Positions 6,685-14,559 of a stretch of 17,364 nt of DNA are shown here, piece by piece. A program made the translations under genes and the position numbers. The stretch covers positions 1-17,364 of the forward strand of contig PWOI01000113.1 of assembly GCA_003557485.1 (NCBI GenBank), in the 5' to 3' direction. This DNA is from Elusimicrobiota bacterium (GTDB lineage Bacteria > CG03 > SLGR01 > PWQF01). Under the pieces are notes generated by a model that saw only the letters and a program-made list of their open reading frames with translations, was not told the DNA's origin and searched no databases. Within the stretch, counting starts at the first letter, position 1. Every line of letters begins with the position of its first letter.

Positions 6685-9600
6685 ATGAAAATAAAAACAC
6701 TGAAAAATCTTTCAAGCGTGAAAGAAAAAGGGCTTGCAAAAGTCAGGCCTGACACTGCAAGAATAGCAGTAGGAATGAGTACCTGCGGGCTCGGTAACGA
6801 CGCGGAGAATATTTACCGTGAATTCAAAAAAGAGCTGAAAAAACAGGATGTGGAAGCGATCCTTACTGAAACAGGCTGTTTTGGATACTGCGCAGCGGAG
6901 CCTATGGTAAATATTTATGTTCCGGGCAAACCCCTTGCCGTAATGAGCCGCCTTGGTGTTGAAGACGTAAAAGAAGCAGTCAGAAATATTAAGAAAGGCA
7001 ATCCCTCAAACAGCAAAACCATATGCAGGATAGACAGCTGGAACCATCACACTTCGGTTATTGATTACGGTGACGCCCTGGAAGGAATACCTTTATGGAA
7101 CGAACTTCCTTATTACAGGGGCCAGAAAAAAGATGTTCTCAGAAACTGCGGGCTAATAAATCCTAATGATATAGAGGAGTATATCGGTGTGGGAGGATAC
7201 CGTCCTCTCTATGATGTGCTTAACGGTATGTCTGAAGACGAGGCGCTTGATGAAATAAAAGTATCAGGATTAAGGGGCCGAGGAGGTGCGGGGTTCCCTG
7301 TTTGGCTTAAATGGCAGATGCTTAAGCAGAATAAAGAGACGCCCAAGTATATAATATGCAACGCCGATGAAGGAGACCCCGGGGCATATATGAACCGCAA
7401 TGAACTTGAAGGCGACCCCCATATGATAATAGAAGGAATGATTATAGCCGGGTATATTACAGGGGCAAATCACGGAGTAATATACTGCCGCGCGGAGTAC
7501 CCCATCGCGGTGAGACGTCTTGAGAATGCTATAAAGCAGTGCCGCAGTATGGGAATCCTGGGCAAGTCCGTTATGGGGACCAAGTTTTCTTTTGATATAC
7601 AGATAGTAGAGGGTGCAGGGGCTTTTGTCTGCGGAGAGGAAACAGCTCTCATCTCATCAATTCAGGGAGATCCGGGATGGCCGATGCCCCGTCCACCGTA
7701 TCCTTCGGAAAAGGGTCTTTACGGGAAACCGACCTGCATTAATAATGTTGAAACATTTTCCAATGTTCCGATGATAATCGCGCGCGGCGGCGAAGATTTT
7801 GCCAGAACGGGAACCGAAAAAAGTACGGGAACCAAGGTCTTTTCACTGGTTGGAAAGATAAAAAATACCGGGCTTGTGGAGCTCCCTCTGGGGACGCCTT
7901 TGAGAAAGCTTGTTTATGATATTGGCGGCGGAGCGGAAAAAGGGAAAAAGATCAAGGCCGTACAGACCGGGGGGCCATCCGGAGGATGTATTCCCTCGTC
8001 GCAATTTGACTGCAGTATTGATTACGAGGCCCTTGCCGGCCTTGGAGCAATAATGGGTTCGGGAGGAGTTGTCGTAATGGACGAAGACAACTGTATGGTT
8101 GACGTCGCCCATTATTTTACCGAATTTACAACTTCGGAATCCTGCGGAAAATGCGTTCCGTGCCGGGAAGGGATAAATCATACTCTCCATATGCTTTCCC
8201 GCATAAAGAACGGTGATGGTGAGATGGATCAGTTGCCCGGGCTTGAAAAGCTTGCAGACGTAATAAGAGACAGCTCTCTATGCGGACTTGGCCAGACCGG
8301 CCCCAATCCTGTTGTTACAACGATGAAGTATTTCCGTGATGAATACGAAGAACACATAAAAGAAAAATACTGCCGGGGCGGTGTCTGTGAGACTATGTAC
8401 TCTTCTCCATGCGAAAACAGCTGTCCGCTTCATATGAATGTTGCAGGATATCTGCAGCTCTGCGCAGAAGGGCGCATTGAGGACGCTTTTGACCTGATAA
8501 TAAGGGAAAACCCCCTGCCTTCAACGCTGGGAAGAATATGCCATTTCCACTGCAGGATGAGATGCCGTAGGGAAGATATTGACTCTCCGGTTGCCCAGGG
8601 AGAAGTTCACCGCTATATTGCCGACCGCATTTATGATGAAAATAAACTGGATGAGATGGCGGCCCGGCTGAAAAAAGACAGAAAACCTTCAACAGGTAAA
8701 AAAATTGCCGTAATCGGGGGCGGCCCGGCAGGATTGACAGCCGCTTTTTACCTGGTGATGCTGGGCCATAAGGTAACAGTTTATGAGGAAAAAAGCGAAG
8801 CCGGCGGCATACTCAGATGGGGTATTCCCCGCTACAGGCTTCCTAAAGACATCCTCAAAAGAGAAATAGATTTTATAAAGAAAATAGGAGTTGACATAAA
8901 AACAGGAAAGAGAATCTCTCCTGCGGAATTTAAAAAAATCAGTAAAGGCAGCGATGCTGTTATTGTGACTACCGGAGCATACAGAAGCCGGGATCTTAAA
9001 GTAACAGGGATGAGCCTTAAGGGTATAGTTACCGGCTCTGATTTCCTCGAGAAAGCGGCTACTGAGAGCAATTTTAAACCCGGGAAAAAAGTAGTAGTTA
9101 TAGGGGGAGGAAACGTTGCAATTGACGCTGCAAGGACTGCTGTCAGGTACGGAGCCGATGTAACTATAGTCTACAGGAGGGGAGAAGAAGAGCTTCCTGC
9201 AATCAGGCAGGAGATAGAAGACGCTATTGAAGAAAACGTTAAATTTAAGTTCTGGAGAAATCCCGATAAATTTAACGGGGAGAAGGGAAAACTTAAGTCT
9301 CTGCGCCTCTCTGTTACAAACCCGGGGGAATACGATATTTCCGGCCGCCGCCGCCCGGTTCCTGCAGAAGGGACAGAAACGATAAAATGCGACTGCGCTG
9401 TTATTGCAATAGGCGAGGATGTTGACAGCTCTTTTCTTAAAGATTGCGGGGTTTCTGTTACAGGCCGCGGCCGTGCTGCAGCCGATCCTTTCACTATGGA
9501 AGTTTCAAACGGAATTTATGCTGCCGGTGATGTTGTTTCCGGTCCCTCTACCGCTGCCGAAGCTATGGAGCAGGGAAAGAAAGCCGCCCGGCGTATTGAC

Positions 9601-9819
9601 CGTGAGCTGATGGATGAAGACAGGATTGAAAGCATAAAAAAAGAGATTTCATACAGTATGGAAGTGCCCGCAAAGCCGGACGGGCGAGGGCAGTCTAAAA
9701 CAAAGGCCATAAGCCTGGCAAAAAGAAAGAGCGGTTTTGAAGAAGTGCGTAAAGGATTTACTGCTGCTCAGGCACTGACAGAGGCGGCCAGGTGCCTCCG
9801 CTGCGACGTTAAGGATTAA
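6685..9819 (+). CDS. hydB: NuoF/HydB-like subunit fused to a GltD/NfnB-type FAD-NAD(P) oxidoreductase
   Basis: Domains of this 1044-residue protein in order: (1) residues ~25-105, thioredoxin-like [2Fe-2S] domain with three cysteines (C34, C65, C69). (2) ~135-555, the NuoF core, with FMN/NADH motifs GLRGRGGAGFP (196-205) and ADEGDPGAYMNR (227-238), GAGAFVCGEETAL (310-322) and a [4Fe-4S] site C487-x2-C490-x2-C493...C533. (3) ~560-635, a cysteine-rich GltD-type segment with C563, C568, C576, C580, C619, C623 and C627, and the family signature ENPLPSTLGRIC. (4) ~672-970, two Rossmann folds: FAD motif IGGGPAGLTAA (677-687), second motif IGGGNVAIDAARTA (806-819), YRRGEEELPA (830-839) suggesting NADP(H), and AAGDVVSGPSTAAEAM. 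(5) a tail EAARCLRC (1033-1040). HydB of trimeric hydrogenases instead ends in a ferredoxin-like domain. Role: NAD(H) entry, probably plus NADP(H), to the hydrogenase complex; bifurcation is inferred. A good ribosome site (GGAAGAGAG) precedes the ATG. Confidence 0.93.
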   Translation: MKIKTLKNLSSVKEKGLAKVRPDTARIAVGMSTCGLGNDAENIYREFKKELKKQDVEAILTETGCFGYCAAEPMVNIYVPGKPLAVMSRLGVEDVKEAVRNIKKGNPSNSKTICRIDSWNHHTSVIDYGDALEGIPLWNELPYYRGQKKDVLRNCGLINPNDIEEYIGVGGYRPLYDVLNGMSEDEALDEIKVSGLRGRGGAGFPVWLKWQMLKQNKETPKYIICNADEGDPGAYMNRNELEGDPHMIIEGMIIAGYITGANHGVIYCRAEYPIAVRRLENAIKQCRSMGILGKSVMGTKFSFDIQIVEGAGAFVCGEETALISSIQGDPGWPMPRPPYPSEKGLYGKPTCINNVETFSNVPMIIARGGEDFARTGTEKSTGTKVFSLVGKIKNTGLVELPLGTPLRKLVYDIGGGAEKGKKIKAVQTGGPSGGCIPSSQFDCSIDYEALAGLGAIMGSGGVVVMDEDNCMVDVAHYFTEFTTSESCGKCVPCREGINHTLHMLSRIKNGDGEMDQLPGLEKLADVIRDSSLCGLGQTGPNPVVTTMKYFRDEYEEHIKEKYCRGGVCETMYSSPCENSCPLHMNVAGYLQLCAEGRIEDAFDLIIRENPLPSTLGRICHFHCRMRCRREDIDSPVAQGEVHRYIADRIYDENKLDEMAARLKKDRKPSTGKKIAVIGGGPAGLTAAFYLVMLGHKVTVYEEKSEAGGILRWGIPRYRLPKDILKREIDFIKKIGVDIKTGKRISPAEFKKISKGSDAVIVTTGAYRSRDLKVTGMSLKGIVTGSDFLEKAATESNFKPGKKVVVIGGGNVAIDAARTAVRYGADVTIVYRRGEEELPAIRQEIEDAIEENVKFKFWRNPDKFNGEKGKLKSLRLSVTNPGEYDISGRRRPVPAEGTETIKCDCAVIAIGEDVDSSFLKDCGVSVTGRGRAAADPFTMEVSNGIYAAGDVVSGPSTAAEAMEQGKKAARRIDRELMDEDRIESIKKEISYSMEVPAKPDGRGQSKTKAISLAKRKSGFEEVRKGFTAAQALTEAARCLRCDVKD

Positions 9820-9834
9820 GGAAGGAAATTATAA

Positions 9835-11610
9835 ATGAATAAGCAGGTAAGAATAAAAATAAACGGTTCTGATTATCTTATGTATGACGAGATTACGGTG
9901 CTTAATGCGTGCCGTAACGCCGGTATAAAAATACCGACTTTATGTTATCTGGAAGGGGTAAGCCAGAGGGCTTCATGCGGGCTCTGCGTTGTTGAGATTA
10001 AAGGAGCTAAATCCCTTATGAGAGCCTGTGTTACCAACATCAGGGAAGGCATAGAAATATTTACCAATACAAAAAGGGTCCGGCAGGCAAGAAAAACAAA
10101 CCTTGAACTGCTTCTTGCAAACCATCCCCGAAACTGCCTGCAGTGCAATAAAAATATGAAGTGCGAACTGCAGAGTATGGCCGATGAACTTGATGTCAGG
10201 GAGTGCAATTATCCCAATATAAGAAAAAAGAAAGTTCCGGTAGATAATTCTTCCCACTCGCTCTTCAGGGACCACGAGAAATGTATCCTCTGCGCCAGAT
10301 GCGTTGAGGTCTGCAGTCAGGTCCAGACAGTTGATGCTATAGAAATCGCCGGCAGGGGTATGGACGCCCATGTTACTACTTTTTTTGACAGGGGACTGGG
10401 GAATTCAGAATGTGTTAACTGCGGCCAGTGTCTGCTTGTATGCCCTACGGGCGCGCTTATGGCAAGGAGCGAAATTGACAGCGTATGGAAGGAAATAGAC
10501 GACCCGGATAAATTCGTCATTATACAGACAGCTCCCGCCATCCGCGCCGCAATCGGAGAAGAATTCGGGTTTCCCCCTGGAACAGGGACTACCGTCCGGC
10601 TCGCAGCCGCTTTAAGGAAGATGAATTTTGACCGCGTATTTGATACCCAGTTTACTGCGGACCTTACAATAGTGGAAGAGGGAAATGAACTTATTGAGAG
10701 AATAAAGATGGGAGGGACCCTTCCTATGATAACCTCCTGTTCACCCGGATGGATAAGGTTTGCCGAGGAATTTTATCCCGGAGTGCTGGATCATATATCA
10801 AGCTGTAAGTCTCCTCAGCAGATGTTCGGGGCCATTGCAAAAACCTATTACGCCCGGAAACTCAATATGGACCCGCGTAAAATATCGGTGATTTCGGTTA
10901 TGCCTTGTACTGCAAAAAAGTTTGAGGCCAGGCGCAGCGAAATGACATCGGCATATGAATACTGGGAAAAAGAGCTTAAGCTTAAAGAAAAAGACAGATT
11001 CCCCGATGTGGACTATGTGCTTACTACCAGGGAAATGGCAGATATGATAAAAGAGGCCGGCGTGGATTATGCCAATATTTCCGGGGAGAGGTTTGACAGC
11101 CCGCTGGGCATATCAACCGGCGCTGCAACAATATTCGGAACAACCGGTGGCGTCATGGAAGCTGCAGTGCGTACGGCCTATTTTGAACTGACCGGTTCAG
11201 AGCTTCCCAAACTGGACCTGGAAGAGGTTCGGGGGCTTAAGGGCGTAAAACAGGCATCTCTGGATATAAACGGAAAAAAGATCAATGTTGCTGTTTCACA
11301 CGGACTGAGTAACGCCCGTGAAATTATTAGAGAGATAAAAAAAGGCAAAAGCCCTTACCATTCTATAGAGATAATGACCTGTCCCGGAGGATGTATTGGC
11401 GGCGGGGGACAGCCTATTCCGGCAGATTACGAGATACTTAAAAAGAGAATGGAAGCGCTTTACCGGGAAGACCGTGAAATGCAGGTCCGCCAGTCACACG
11501 ATAATCCTGCAGTTAAAGAATTATATGAAAGCTTTCTGGATAAGCCTCTGGGTAAACTCTCTCACAGCCTGCTTCACACTAAATACACGAAAAGGGGTAT
11601 TTACAGTTAA
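9835..11610 (+). CDS. hydA: Catalytic subunit of [FeFe] hydrogenase (HydA, NuoG-like N-terminus)
   Basis: This subunit catalyses reversible H2 oxidation/proton reduction in the cytoplasm. Its 591 residues carry, in order: a plant-type [2Fe-2S] domain (C37, C48, C51, C65); a His-ligated [4Fe-4S] site H97-x3-C101-x2-C104-x5-C110; two [4Fe-4S] clusters (C150/153/156/160 and C193/196/199/203); and the H-cluster domain. H-cluster motifs are L1 TSCSPGW (300-306), L2 MPCTAKKFE (356-364) and L3 EIMTCPGGCIGGGGQP (512-527). L1 differs from the prototypical TSCCPxW, with Ser303 where the second cysteine normally sits. Proton-path residues appear conserved (C302, E282, E285, S322). The C-terminus LGKLSHSLLHTKYTKR is typical. 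No signal peptide was seen. It follows hydB by 15 bp with a strong ribosome site (AAGGAAGG) and is the last gene of the operon. Confidence 0.97.
   Translation: MNKQVRIKINGSDYLMYDEITVLNACRNAGIKIPTLCYLEGVSQRASCGLCVVEIKGAKSLMRACVTNIREGIEIFTNTKRVRQARKTNLELLLANHPRNCLQCNKNMKCELQSMADELDVRECNYPNIRKKKVPVDNSSHSLFRDHEKCILCARCVEVCSQVQTVDAIEIAGRGMDAHVTTFFDRGLGNSECVNCGQCLLVCPTGALMARSEIDSVWKEIDDPDKFVIIQTAPAIRAAIGEEFGFPPGTGTTVRLAAALRKMNFDRVFDTQFTADLTIVEEGNELIERIKMGGTLPMITSCSPGWIRFAEEFYPGVLDHISSCKSPQQMFGAIAKTYYARKLNMDPRKISVISVMPCTAKKFEARRSEMTSAYEYWEKELKLKEKDRFPDVDYVLTTREMADMIKEAGVDYANISGERFDSPLGISTGAATIFGTTGGVMEAAVRTAYFELTGSELPKLDLEEVRGLKGVKQASLDINGKKINVAVSHGLSNAREIIREIKKGKSPYHSIEIMTCPGGCIGGGGQPIPADYEILKKRMEALYREDREMQVRQSHDNPAVKELYESFLDKPLGKLSHSLLHTKYTKRGIYS
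11607..11610. other. Interlocked stop codons of hydA and gdhA (TTAA)
   Basis: The palindrome TTAA provides TAA for hydA (11608-11610, plus) and TAA for gdhA (11607-11609, minus). The convergent genes therefore overlap by 4 bp and leave no room for an intergenic terminator. Any termination must occur inside the opposite gene. Confidence 0.9.
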
Positions 11611-12965
11611 ACTACTCCCTGAGCTGCCATAGCCCTGGCAACTTTGGAGAATCCTGCTATATTTGCGCCTGCTTCGTAGTCACCCGGTTTTCCGTATTCT
11701 TCGGCAGCCTGGAGAGTTACACTGTGGATGGCCTTCATTATCTGGTGAAGCCTGTCGTTAACAGTTTCCCTGGACCAGTTCTGCATCTGCCTGTTCTGTG
11801 ACATTTCCAGGCCTGAAACGCTGACTCCCCCTGCGTTTGCCGCTTTACCGGGCCCGAACATGACCCCGTTTTCCTTGAGGTGTTTAATTGCATCGGGCAT
11901 AGTGGGCATATTTGCTCCTTCGGCTACGCAGCAGCACCCGTTCTTTACGAGAGCTTCGGCATGCTGGAGGTTTATCTCGTTCTGCGTGGCGCAGGGAAGG
12001 GCAATATCTATTTTAATGTCTTTGTCCTTTATGGCGTCCCATATGTTTTTTCCAGGAAGGCAGGTGGCCGGATATTTGTTTGCATATTCGCTGATCCTGG
12101 CGCGCGCCTGATTTTTTATTTCTTTTATGTGAGTTAGTTTTTCGGCGTCAATTCCTTCCTCGTCTACAATTGTGGATCCCGAATCGCAGAGGGATATTAC
12201 TTTAGCGCCCAGCTGAATGGCTTTCTCAGCGGCAAACTGGGCCACGTTCCCCGCACCGCTTATAGCTACAACCTTGTCCTGGAGAGGCATTCCTTTTGTC
12301 TTGAGCATTTCCTTTACAAAGTAGACAAGTCCGTAACCGGTAGCTTCGGGGCGGATCAGGCTTCCTCCCCATTCAAGGCTTTTGCCTGTAAGCACTCCGG
12401 TATATTCATTTACTATACGCTTATAGTATCCGTACATATATCCGATTTCCCGCGCGCCGACTCCTATATCACCGGCAGGGACATCCACATTTGCTCCTAT
12501 ATGCCTGAAGAGTTCCCTCATAAATGAATGGCAGAAGTTCATAACATCCATATCGGTTTTACCTTTGGGGTCAAAATCCGATCCTCCCTTGCCTCCTCCC
12601 ATAGGAAGGGTAGTAAGAGCGTTTTTAAAAATCTGTTCAAATCCCAAAAACTTGACTATTCCCAAGGTCATAGAAGGATGAAACCTGAGCCCTCCTTTGT
12701 AGGGGCCTATTGCATTATTGAACTGCACACGGTATCCCCTGTTAACACGGACCTCCCCTGTATGGTCAACCCAGGGAACCCGGAACATAACCACCCTGTC
12801 CGGTTCAACGATCCTTTCTACAATCCTGTTCTTAATAAACTCGGGATGTTTTTCAAGAACGGGAATTATGGAAAAGAGGACCTCTTTCACAGCCTGCTGA
12901 AACTCAGCTTCTTCTTTGTTTTTCCTGGTAAGCGTTTCAATAATTTCGTTTATGTAGTCTTTCAT
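11607..12965 (-). CDS. gdhA: Glutamate dehydrogenase, probably NADP-dependent (GdhA)
   Basis: It catalyses glutamate = 2-oxoglutarate + NH4+ with NAD(P)H. The 452-residue length fits the hexameric small-subunit class I enzymes typical of bacteria. Visible motifs are substrate-binding KGGLRFHPS (90-98), the catalytic lysine region PMGGGKGGSDFDPKG (121-135, K126), GDIGVG (166-171, Asp166) and a Rossmann motif SGAGNVAQF (236-244) with CDSGSTI (260-266). GPGKAANAGGVSVSGLEMSQN is the class I signature. Coenzyme preference cannot be proved from sequence by eye; NADPH is favoured by similarity to E. coli GdhA. A ribosome site, GGGAGAA, stands about 6 bases before the ATG. The gene converges on hydA and is divergent from the gene at 13116. 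Confidence 0.95.
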   Translation of the reverse strand: MKDYINEIIETLTRKNKEEAEFQQAVKEVLFSIIPVLEKHPEFIKNRIVERIVEPDRVVMFRVPWVDHTGEVRVNRGYRVQFNNAIGPYKGGLRFHPSMTLGIVKFLGFEQIFKNALTTLPMGGGKGGSDFDPKGKTDMDVMNFCHSFMRELFRHIGANVDVPAGDIGVGAREIGYMYGYYKRIVNEYTGVLTGKSLEWGGSLIRPEATGYGLVYFVKEMLKTKGMPLQDKVVAISGAGNVAQFAAEKAIQLGAKVISLCDSGSTIVDEEGIDAEKLTHIKEIKNQARARISEYANKYPATCLPGKNIWDAIKDKDIKIDIALPCATQNEINLQHAEALVKNGCCCVAEGANMPTMPDAIKHLKENGVMFGPGKAANAGGVSVSGLEMSQNRQMQNWSRETVNDRLHQIMKAIHSVTLQAAEEYGKPGDYEAGANIAGFSKVARAMAAQGVV

Positions 12966-13115
12966 TTTAGTTCTCCCGTATAAATTTTATTTCAAGTAAA
13001 ATGATAATAATTTGTTAAAAAAATTCAAGGGAAATGTTTCTTGCGCTCTGCGGGCAACCCGTAAAGTTGAAAAATTACAAGATGCAGGTTAGCATTATAT
13101 TGGAGCAGTAATGAT
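12966..13115. promoter_or_regulatory. Divergent intergenic region between gdhA and the 13116 gene
   Basis: These 150 AT-rich bases must hold the promoters of both divergent genes. I could not assign a convincing -35/-10 pair on either strand. A short stem CGGG-CAA-CCCG (13051-13061) has no T-run on either side. GGAG at 13102-13105 is the probable ribosome site of the 13116 gene; an in-frame-looking ATG at 13111 is followed by a stop two codons later. Confidence 0.4.
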
Positions 13116-13703
13116 ATGAAAAACAGTATGACCAGATGCAGCATATGCGGATTAGACAGGGTTCCTGAAGAAATGGTTTATACAAGGTTCCGTCGCCCGT
13201 CATGCCCGGTATGCTTTCATAATGAAAGGCAGAGTTCAGGCGTTGTTATAAGGTTTTCCGGAGAAAAGCCTGTTGATTTCAGGGTTTTTTCCCCTTATTT
13301 TAATTTTTGGGAAACCAATATAGCTAATTTCCCCGATCCGGTTGCCGGGATATTAAGTTTTCCTGAATCAGACATTAATTCAGATATTGAATTTCCTGAT
13401 AGTGACAGGGTAACATTCGAATGGAACTGGATCCTGCAAAAAGGATATTCTTCGGCTTCCAGGGGAAGTATCCATGCTGTTTCCGAATGTGCAGTAATAG
13501 ATATAGCGCGTAGTTCAGAATACCTGGCTAAGAAACTGCAAACTCCTTTTGAAATATTTCTTATATTCCGCTATTTTGGATCCTTCAAGCGTATGGTATA
13601 TGAGATAGCTGCCGGAAAGGATTTTATAGGGCCCGCCGGTAAATGGTGCGAAAAAAACGAAACTCTTATAGTAAAAGAACTTTCCTGTCTTCTGAAAGGT
13701 TAA
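13116..13703 (+). CDS. Hypothetical protein with N-terminal zinc-ribbon-like motif
   Basis: I do not recognise the family of this 195-residue protein. Its N-terminus carries two CxxC pairs, C8-x2-C11 and C30-x2-C33, separated by 18 residues and surrounded by basic residues (YTRFRRPSCPVC), which looks like a small zinc ribbon. The remaining ~160 residues contain aromatic-rich strands (FSPYFNFWETNIANFPDP; VTFEWNWILQKGYSS) and a helical C-terminus. There is no signal peptide or membrane segment. Codon use resembles neighbouring genes, and the frame is supported by GGAG 10 bases before the ATG. It lies only 7 bp before the transporter gene, so the two are probably co-transcribed. Confidence 0.7.
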   Translation: MKNSMTRCSICGLDRVPEEMVYTRFRRPSCPVCFHNERQSSGVVIRFSGEKPVDFRVFSPYFNFWETNIANFPDPVAGILSFPESDINSDIEFPDSDRVTFEWNWILQKGYSSASRGSIHAVSECAVIDIARSSEYLAKKLQTPFEIFLIFRYFGSFKRMVYEIAAGKDFIGPAGKWCEKNETLIVKELSCLLKG

Positions 13704-13710
13704 ATTTTAA

Positions 13711-14559
13711 TTGCTAGTAAATATTTTTCTACCCCTTGCAGCCGGTCTCTTGTTTTCAAAGGTTCTGGGCTTCCGAGCAGGATTTAAAAATCTTCTTATA
13801 GATGCAATACTTTATCTCATTATACCTGTTTTTGTTTTCCAGGTGATGTGGGAGGCCAGTTTCAGAGGAGGAGAAGTTGTTTTTTTTTCACTGGCAGCGG
13901 CTGTTGTCTGTGCAGTAGGAGCCTTGGTATCTTTTATACTCTCAAAAAGGATGAAAGAAACACGGTTCAGAGACCTGGCTTTGCCGGCGGTTTTTATGAA
14001 TTCCGGAAACCTTGGTATTCCGGCTGCCGGATATTTGTTTGGAGCTGCCGGAATTACCTATGCGGTAATTTTTAACGCTGCAATTACTTTTTTTATTTTC
14101 AGTGCAGGAGTTATGATAGCTTCCGGAAAAGGAAATTTCAGGGAGGTTTTCAGAATACCTGTTATTTATGCGCTTTTTGCAGGGCTTGCAATGAACAGGT
14201 GGGGACCCCCGTTCCCTTCGGAAATCGCCGTTTTTGAATTCTTTAAGGACGCGGCAATATTTCTAATGCTTGCTATGGTAGGATGGAGGTTGGGTTATCT
14301 TAAGGCTTTTTTTACGGAAAAAGTCCTGTGGGCAAGCGCGGCCAGGTTTCTGTCAGGCGCCCTTGGGATATTTATTTTTATACATGTCTTTTCTGTTCCA
14401 CAGGAGTACGCGGCTCCTCTGATTCTTCTCTCTCTTATGCCGTCAGCTATAAATTCGTTTATTCTTGCGGAAAAGTATGATTCCTGTCCCGGGCTCTCTT
14501 CCGGTGCGGTGGCTTTAACAAGCGTTCTTTTTCTTGTAGTTTTTTATATCTTGTTCTGA
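13711..14559 (+). CDS. AEC (auxin efflux carrier) family transporter
   Basis: The 282-residue protein is hydrophobic throughout, with about 8-10 predicted membrane helices. The central segment LPAVFMNSGNLGIPAAGYLFG (91-111) matches the conserved N.GN.G.P signature of AEC/membrane-transport proteins. The end LMPSAINSFILAEKYD...GAVALTSVLFLV matches the second half-repeat. AEC members export or import organic anions such as malate, malonate or auxin-like acids; the substrate cannot be told here. The start is TTG at 13711, preceded by AAAGGT about 11 bases upstream, since the first internal ATG would remove the first helix. It is slightly shorter than the usual ~300-310 residues. It overlaps the convergent MaoC gene by 16 bp. 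Confidence 0.88.
   Translation: MLVNIFLPLAAGLLFSKVLGFRAGFKNLLIDAILYLIIPVFVFQVMWEASFRGGEVVFFSLAAAVVCAVGALVSFILSKRMKETRFRDLALPAVFMNSGNLGIPAAGYLFGAAGITYAVIFNAAITFFIFSAGVMIASGKGNFREVFRIPVIYALFAGLAMNRWGPPFPSEIAVFEFFKDAAIFLMLAMVGWRLGYLKAFFTEKVLWASAARFLSGALGIFIFIHVFSVPQEYAAPLILLSLMPSAINSFILAEKYDSCPGLSSGAVALTSVLFLVVFYILF

Noticed and set aside
12528-12983. Open frame antisense to gdhA (151 codons)
   Set aside because: It lies wholly opposite a well-supported glutamate dehydrogenase and shows no protein-like motifs or ribosome site.
13012-13030. Second Rex-like site upstream of gdhA (TTGTTAAAAAAATTCAAGG)
   Set aside because: Only the left half resembles a Rex half-site; the right half is not its inverted partner and the run of A makes chance likely.
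13051-13061. CGGGCAACCCG hairpin as a terminator
   Set aside because: The stem is only 4 bp with no T-run on either strand, and it lies between divergent genes, where no terminator is expected.
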